8,648 bases of DNA from Alphaproteobacteria bacterium (GTDB lineage Bacteria; Pseudomonadota; Alphaproteobacteria; UBA2136; UBA6156). A program made the translations under genes and the position numbers. Numbering within the stretch: the first letter of the stretch is position 1; each line of letters starts with the position of its first letter. The stretch is from positions 1 through 8,648 of the forward strand of contig JADCGN010000047.1 of assembly GCA_020249005.1 (NCBI GenBank). Direction: 5' to 3'. The notes beneath the pieces were generated by a model, which was not told the DNA's origin, made no database searches, and worked only from the letters and a program-made list of their open reading frames with translations. Positions 5,885 through 8,648 of this stretch are shown here, in pieces.

Positions 5885-6316
5885 ATGGAACATCGCGTGG
5901 CCATTCTCCTGTTCGACGATGCCTGCCCGCTGTGTAACGGGGCGGTGCGTTTTGTTTTGGCGCGGGATGGCGGCCGGTTTGGCCTGTTGCCGCTGGGGAG
6001 CTCCCTGGGCCAAAAGACCGCCCAAAAGCTTGGGCTAGACCCCGCCAACCCCACCAGTTTTGCCCTAATTACTCCCCAACAGGCCCAGTTTGGCGCCAGA
6101 GGGGTGCTCCAAACCCTGGCGCTGCTGCCGGGCTGGGGCTGGGCCCGTTGGCTGCCAAGTGCCCCGTTGGAGCCGCTTTATCGGCTGGTTGCCCGCTGGC
6201 GTTACCGGCTTACCGCTGGGCGGGTATGCCCGGTGCCAACGCCCAGTCAGCAGGCCCGGCTGCTTACCGCTCAAAACCATCCCGCCTGGCTGGAAACCCT
6301 TGACATGCTTGGGTAA
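5885..6316 (+). CDS. DCC-family (DUF393) thiol-disulfide oxidoreductase-like protein
   Basis: Small soluble protein of the DUF393/DCC1 family, predicted to have a thioredoxin-like fold; the biological substrate is not established. The 143 residues begin with the hallmark ILLFDDACPLCNGAVRF (7-23), giving a Cys14-x-x-Cys17 pair, the likely redox site. LLPLGS (about 34-39) and the C-terminal PLYRLVARWRYRL (97-109) followed by VCPVP (Cys115) match the family pattern. High GC returns here after the AT-rich gene upstream. The frame is open from 5777, but that stretch reads across the methyltransferase 3' end, so ATG 5885, directly before the conserved core, is chosen even though no good ribosome binding site precedes it. 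The gap to the methyltransferase is 35 nt. The perfect -35 of the rpsL promoter begins inside its last codons. Confidence 0.88.
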   Translation: MEHRVAILLFDDACPLCNGAVRFVLARDGGRFGLLPLGSSLGQKTAQKLGLDPANPTSFALITPQQAQFGARGVLQTLALLPGWGWARWLPSAPLEPLYRLVARWRYRLTAGRVCPVPTPSQQARLLTAQNHPAWLETLDMLG

Positions 6317-6328
6317 GCATGGCATTGC
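6300..6328 (+). promoter_or_regulatory. Putative rpsL-rpsG promoter with overlapping palindrome
   Basis: A perfect TTGACA (6300-6305) is followed at a 17-bp spacing by CATTGC (6323-6328), a weak -10 element. A perfect 7-bp inverted repeat, CATGCTT-GGGT-AAGCATG (6304-6321), overlaps the -35 and fills the spacer, where a repressor site would be expected; it also covers the stop codon of the DCC-family gene. The palindrome could alternatively be a 3' end hairpin for that gene, but it has no T tract. The -35 is convincing; the -10 and the operator role are inferred. Confidence 0.5.
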
Positions 6329-6331
6329 GCA

Positions 6332-6357
6332 GGCAGAAATCGGAGTAACCTCCTGCC
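6332..6357 (+). promoter_or_regulatory. Hairpin in the rpsL 5' leader
   Basis: GGCA (6332-6335) pairs with TGCC (6354-6357), and after a one-sided bulge GGAG (6342-6345) pairs with CTCC (6350-6353) around the loop TAAC. If transcription starts from the promoter at 6300-6328, this would be at the very 5' end of the rpsL-rpsG mRNA. The CCTCC run equals the anti-Shine-Dalgarno core. The hairpin may stabilise or regulate the message; chance folding in GC-rich DNA is also possible. Confidence 0.3.
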
Positions 6358-6411
6358 AGTGCAGGGCCCAGGTGAAAGGTTAAACCACAGAAAAGAAAGG
6401 CGTATTGGCCC

Positions 6412-6810
6412 ATGCCAACCGTCAACCAACTGGTGCGCAAGCCCCGTGTGCTGCAAAAAGCCCGTACCAAATCTCCTGCCATGAAGGCCTGCCCGCAAAA
6501 ACGCGGGGTGTGCACCAAGGTTTACACCACCACCCCGAAGAAGCCGAACTCGGCCTTGCGGAAGGTGGCCAAAGTCCGCTTAACCAGCGGTTATGAAGTA
6601 ATTGCCTACATCCCAGGGGAAGGCCACAACCTGCAAGAGCACAGCGTGGTGCTGATCCGCGGCGGCCGGGTGAAAGACTTGCCGGGGGTACGCTACCACA
6701 TCATCCGTGGGGCGCTGGATACCCAAGGCGTGAAAGACCGTAAGCAGGGCCGTAGCTTGTACGGCGCCAAGCGCCCGAAACCCGGTGCCGCGCCGGCGGG
6801 TAAGAAATAA
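6412..6810 (+). CDS. rpsL: 30S ribosomal protein S12
   Basis: S12 sits at the decoding centre of the 30S subunit and helps check codon-anticodon pairing. The 132 residues align from the first codon (MPTVNQLVRKPR) through ACPQKRGVC, TTTPKKPNSALRKV, GEGHNLQEHSVVLIRGGRVKDLPGVRYH and RKQGRSLYGAKRPK, followed by a short extra tail, PGAAPAGKK. The streptomycin-contact lysines K43 and K88 are both unchanged, so no classical resistance substitution is present at these two positions. D89, the site of beta-methylthiolation in many bacteria, is also present. No strong Shine-Dalgarno is close to ATG 6412; AAAGAAAGG lies somewhat far upstream at about 6392-6400. The gene leads a two-gene unit with rpsG, 24 nt downstream, probably driven by the promoter at 6300-6328. 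Confidence 0.98.
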   Translation: MPTVNQLVRKPRVLQKARTKSPAMKACPQKRGVCTKVYTTTPKKPNSALRKVAKVRLTSGYEVIAYIPGEGHNLQEHSVVLIRGGRVKDLPGVRYHIIRGALDTQGVKDRKQGRSLYGAKRPKPGAAPAGKK

Positions 6811-6820
6811 GCCAGCCTAG

Positions 6821-6826
6821 AGGAGG
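6821..6826 (+). promoter_or_regulatory. Strong ribosome binding site of rpsG
   Basis: AGGAGG lies 8 nt before ATG 6835 within the 24-nt rpsL-rpsG spacer. The spacer has no room for the long structured intercistronic element that E. coli S7 uses for autorepression. Confidence 0.8.
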
Positions 6827-6834
6827 ATTAGGAT

Positions 6835-7302
6835 ATGCGTCGTCGTCGTGCTGAGAAGCGAGTGACCCTGCCGGACCCGAAGTTCGGGGATATCGTGCTC
6901 ACCAAGTTCATGAACAAGGTGATGCTGGCGGGCAAAAAGAGTGTGGCCGAAAAGATTGTTTACGGAGCCCTGGAAAACCTGGAAAAGCGCACTGGTAAGG
7001 CGCCGCTTGAGGCCTTCCATGCCGCGCTGAACAACGTAAAGCCGGAAATGGAAGTGCGCAGCCGCCGGGTTGGTGGGGCTACCTACCAAGTGCCGATGGA
7101 AGTGCGCCCCGAGCGCGCGCAATCCCTGGCGATTCGTTGGCTGGTGGATTATGCCCGTGACCGCAACGAAAAGACCATGACCGACAAGCTGACCAACGAG
7201 CTGTTGGAAGCCGCCAGTGGCCGTGGCAACGCCTTCAAGAAGAAGGAAGATGTGCATAAGATGGCGGAGGCAAACCGCGCCTTTGCCCACTATCGTTGGT
7301 AG
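6835..7302 (+). CDS. rpsG: 30S ribosomal protein S7
   Basis: S7 starts assembly of the 30S head by binding the 3' major domain of 16S rRNA and lies near the E site. The 155 residues are the standard length. Recognisable segments are the basic N-terminus MRRRRAEKR, PDPKFGDIVLTKFMNKVML, GKKSVAEKIVYGAL, NVKPEMEVRSRRVGGATYQVP, RAQSLAIRWLVDYAR, and the C-terminal GNAFKKKEDVHKMAEANRAFAHYRW, with the AHYRW ending common in alphaproteobacteria and relatives. In most bacteria fusA and tuf follow rpsG in the str operon; here a terminator follows 14 nt after the stop, so this is a shortened rpsL-rpsG unit. Confidence 0.98.
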   Translation: MRRRRAEKRVTLPDPKFGDIVLTKFMNKVMLAGKKSVAEKIVYGALENLEKRTGKAPLEAFHAALNNVKPEMEVRSRRVGGATYQVPMEVRPERAQSLAIRWLVDYARDRNEKTMTDKLTNELLEAASGRGNAFKKKEDVHKMAEANRAFAHYRW

Positions 7303-7315
7303 TGAAGTTGTTTAG

Positions 7316-7338
7316 AAAACCCGCCGGTGGCGGGTTTT
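7316..7338. terminator. Intrinsic terminator shared by rpsG and the convergent ProXp-ala-like gene
   Basis: AAAACCCGCC (7316-7325) pairs with GGCGGGTTTT (7329-7338) around a GGT loop, and the T run continues to 7340. Rightward it ends rpsL-rpsG with six T. Leftward the four A at 7316-7319 give four T, so it may also stop transcription of the convergent gene. The TAA stop of that gene (7339-7341 on the minus strand) lies within the T run, leaving essentially no spare sequence. Confidence 0.85.
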
Positions 7339-7863
7339 TTAGGCGGTGAGGGGCATTGATTCGGTCTGAAATTTGGAAAAATCCAGCCGCAGGGGGTGAT
7401 GCCCCCAGGCGTTGAGGGCTTTCACCAAATCGGCCGGACTGAGGCTCAGTGTCGCGGTGTTGGTCAGCGGGTGGGGATTGACCACACTGTGGGAGAAAAT
7501 TCCTTCATCGAACACCACACGGAGACTCCCGCCGGGGGCGTTGATCAGCGCCAGCGGCGTGACGCTGCCGGGTTCGACGCCCAAAGTGGTGCGCAGCAGT
7601 TCGGCGCTGCCAAAGCTATAACGGCCCTTGGCGCCCAAATGCTTGGCGAGCGGGTTGAGCGGCACACTGCAGGTATCGAGGGCGGTGACCAAGGTAAGGG
7701 CGCCCGCTTTGTCTTTCAAGAACAGGTTTTTGATATGCGCGCCTGGGATGGCGTGATTCACCGCCTGGGCTTCGGCCACGGTGAACACCGGAGCGTGCGC
7801 GTGGTTGGTGAACGCTATACCCAATTGGGTTAACGCTGTAGCGAGGGTGACGGGGGTATGCAT
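7339..7863 (-). CDS. ProXp-ala/PrdX-type prolyl-tRNA editing deacylase
   Basis: YbaK-like trans-editing enzyme of the prolyl-tRNA synthetase-associated (INS-like) superfamily, expected to hydrolyse mischarged Ala-tRNA(Pro) made by ProRS. This matters where ProRS lacks its own editing insert, as in many alphaproteobacteria. The 174 residues show HAPVFTVAEA (24-32), PGAHIKNLFLKDK (40-52) with the conserved Lys45-Asn46 of the active site, LAKHLG, YSFGSAELL, GVEPGSVTPLALIN, HPLTNTATLSL and the C-terminal GHHPLRLDF. All agree with the PrdX/ProXp-ala branch rather than YbaK, which edits Cys-tRNA(Pro). The exact substrate is inferred from family. ATG 7863 has only a weak upstream purine run; no better start is visible. 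The gene converges on rpsG and is divergent from fliL across 102 bp. The proX symbol is left out to avoid confusion with the glycine betaine transporter gene. Confidence 0.9.
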   Translation of the reverse strand: MHTPVTLATALTQLGIAFTNHAHAPVFTVAEAQAVNHAIPGAHIKNLFLKDKAGALTLVTALDTCSVPLNPLAKHLGAKGRYSFGSAELLRTTLGVEPGSVTPLALINAPGGSLRVVFDEGIFSHSVVNPHPLTNTATLSLSPADLVKALNAWGHHPLRLDFSKFQTESMPLTA

Positions 7864-7881
7864 CAGCCCGACCGTAAAGGA

Positions 7882-7933
7882 TTGCCACCCAGTTAGGCAA
7901 GGGGCGGGCGGGTTGCCAGAAATTTGGTAGGAT
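7882..7933. promoter_or_regulatory. TTGCC repeats in the ProXp-ala/fliL divergent spacer
   Basis: TTGCC (7882-7886) and GGCAA (7896-7900) form a 5-bp inverted repeat with a 9-nt gap, and TTGCCA recurs at 7913-7918 after a GC-rich run. TAGGAT at 7928-7933 resembles a -10 element but is only 9 bp from the TTGCCA, so no standard promoter can be assembled. A sigma-54 -24/-12 pattern was not seen. This is a possible operator or promoter area for the two divergent genes, without firm support. Confidence 0.2.
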
Positions 7934-7965
7934 GCCCGGTAACAAGAACCGAAGCTGAACCTACC

Positions 7966-8499
7966 ATGGCTGAAGACGCAAACAAAACCGCAGCAGCCCC
8001 TGAAGGGGGCGCGGCGCCAGCGGCCGAAGGCGCCCCCGAAGCAGGCAACGGCAAGCAGAAGAAGCTGCTGATGCTCGCTTCCGCCGCGTTGGCGGTGATT
8101 GGCGTGATTGTGGCGGTGGGGGTATTTTTTGTCTTTGGCGGCAAAAAAGCTGAAAACCCAGGCGAAAAACCCGCCGCCGAGGTGGGCGAGATGGCCACCT
8201 TTGATGTGCCGGAATTTACCCTCAATTTATTGACTGATGAGCAAGGCGGTGGACCGCGCTTCCTCAAAATTCAGTTGGCGCTGGAACTGCAGAACCAAGC
8301 CGATTCGGCCAACATGACCAAGCTATTGCCGCGGTTGCAGGATGATTGGGGAAATTTTCTGCGCCAGTTGCGCCCCACCGATTTGCAAGGCAGCGCCGCT
8401 CTGCAACGCCTGAAGGAAGGGTTGTTGCGGCGGGCCACACAAACCTTAGAGCCCGTGGAAGTACGGGCAGTGTATATCCGCGATATGCTGGTGCAGTAA
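7966..8499 (+). CDS. fliL: Flagellar basal body-associated protein FliL
   Basis: FliL is a single-pass inner-membrane protein that surrounds the stator units of the flagellar motor and supports torque or stator function. The 177 residues show a cytoplasmic Ala/Pro/Glu-rich segment (about 8-28), a basic GKQKK, one transmembrane helix (about 34-57), and a periplasmic domain with the family pattern MATFDVPEFTLNLL (76-89), RFLKIQLALELQ (98-109) and the C-terminal VEVRAVYIRDMLVQ, equivalent to the usual V-x-F-T-x-F-x-x-Q ending. The frame is open from a TTG at 7924, but ATG 7966 gives the typical N-terminus; the ribosome binding site is poor. fliM begins within the fliL stop codon (TAATG), indicating translational coupling in a flagellar operon. 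Confidence 0.93.
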   Translation: MAEDANKTAAAPEGGAAPAAEGAPEAGNGKQKKLLMLASAALAVIGVIVAVGVFFVFGGKKAENPGEKPAAEVGEMATFDVPEFTLNLLTDEQGGGPRFLKIQLALELQNQADSANMTKLLPRLQDDWGNFLRQLRPTDLQGSAALQRLKEGLLRRATQTLEPVEVRAVYIRDMLVQ

Positions 8500-8648
8500 T
8501 GGCTGACAAACCCACCGATCCACCCCAGCTCTCTGAAGAGGAGATGCTGAAGCAGTGGCAAAATATGGCAGCCAACGAAGGTACGGCGGACGCCGACCCG
8601 ATGGCGGCGGCAATGGGCTTGGAAGGCCAAAAAATCCTTGATCAAAAC
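8499..8648 (+). CDS. fliM: Flagellar motor switch protein FliM (3'-truncated by the window)
   Basis: Only the first 50 codons are present. FliM is part of the cytoplasmic C-ring and binds phosphorylated CheY through a short N-terminal motif (LSQxEID in E. coli) to reverse rotation. Here a 40-odd-residue acidic, Met-rich extension (including LSEEEMLKQWQNM at about 11-23) precedes GQKILDQN, which reads as the start of an ILDQNEID-type CheY-binding motif cut by the window edge. The ATG overlaps the fliL TAA by one base. Assignment rests on gene order, the coupling and this motif; the long N-terminal extension before the motif is common in alphaproteobacterial FliM. Confidence 0.8.
   Translation, partial: MADKPTDPPQLSEEEMLKQWQNMAANEGTADADPMAAAMGLEGQKILDQN

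Noticed and set aside
6405..6596. Small rightward frame overlapping rpsL
   Set aside because: It is a +1 shadow of the unmistakable S12 coding sequence.
1..8648. tRNA, rRNA, CRISPR arrays, insertion sequences, phage or toxin-antitoxin genes
   Set aside because: Looked for on both strands; no cloverleaf with conserved T-loop, no regularly spaced repeats, no transposase or integrase motifs, and no small gene pair with toxin-antitoxin layout were found.

Overview
The window looks like a chromosomal segment of a GC-rich proteobacterium, most likely an alphaproteobacterium. The basis is the style of the ribosomal proteins S12 and S7, a prolyl-tRNA editing protein of the ProXp-ala/PrdX type, and a fliL-fliM pair whose FliM carries a long acidic N-terminal extension. 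Genus and species cannot be assigned from this sequence. No tRNA, rRNA, CRISPR array, transposase or integrase was seen.

Layout. The left part (1-3048) is core metabolism and ribosome upkeep. The 3' four-fifths of accC (biotin carboxylase) runs rightward and meets accD (carboxyltransferase beta) tail to tail, with a 4-bp stop-codon overlap. Divergent from accD is a tight ppa-rlmH pair (inorganic pyrophosphatase and 23S rRNA methyltransferase). The middle (3064-6316) is less ordinary. It has a leftward Pro/Ala-rich protein of unknown function, a rightward intrinsic terminator with no obvious gene before it, an Hsp33-family chaperone (hslO) in which all four zinc-binding cysteines are replaced, a clearly AT-richer SAM-dependent methyltransferase gene, and a small DCC-family (DUF393) thiol-disulfide protein.

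The right part (6317-8648) holds rpsL-rpsG, which ends at a strong terminator without fusA or tuf. The ProXp-ala-like gene converges on that terminator. Then comes the beginning of a flagellar operon, fliL and the first 50 codons of fliM.

How the genes fit together. AccC and AccD are parts of acetyl-CoA carboxylase, the first committed step of fatty acid synthesis. Ppa pulls biosynthetic reactions forward by removing pyrophosphate. RlmH, S12, S7 and the ProXp-ala-like protein all serve translation and its fidelity. Hsp33 and the DCC protein are both families linked to thiol redox or stress, which makes the cysteine-free Hsp33 the most striking single observation. The methyltransferase gene differs in base composition from both neighbours and looks like an acquired single-gene insertion in this cluster. 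No new multi-gene system could be demonstrated. The best candidates for something undescribed are the cysteine-less Hsp33, the Pro/Ala-rich orphan, and the folded, terminator-ended stretch between them.
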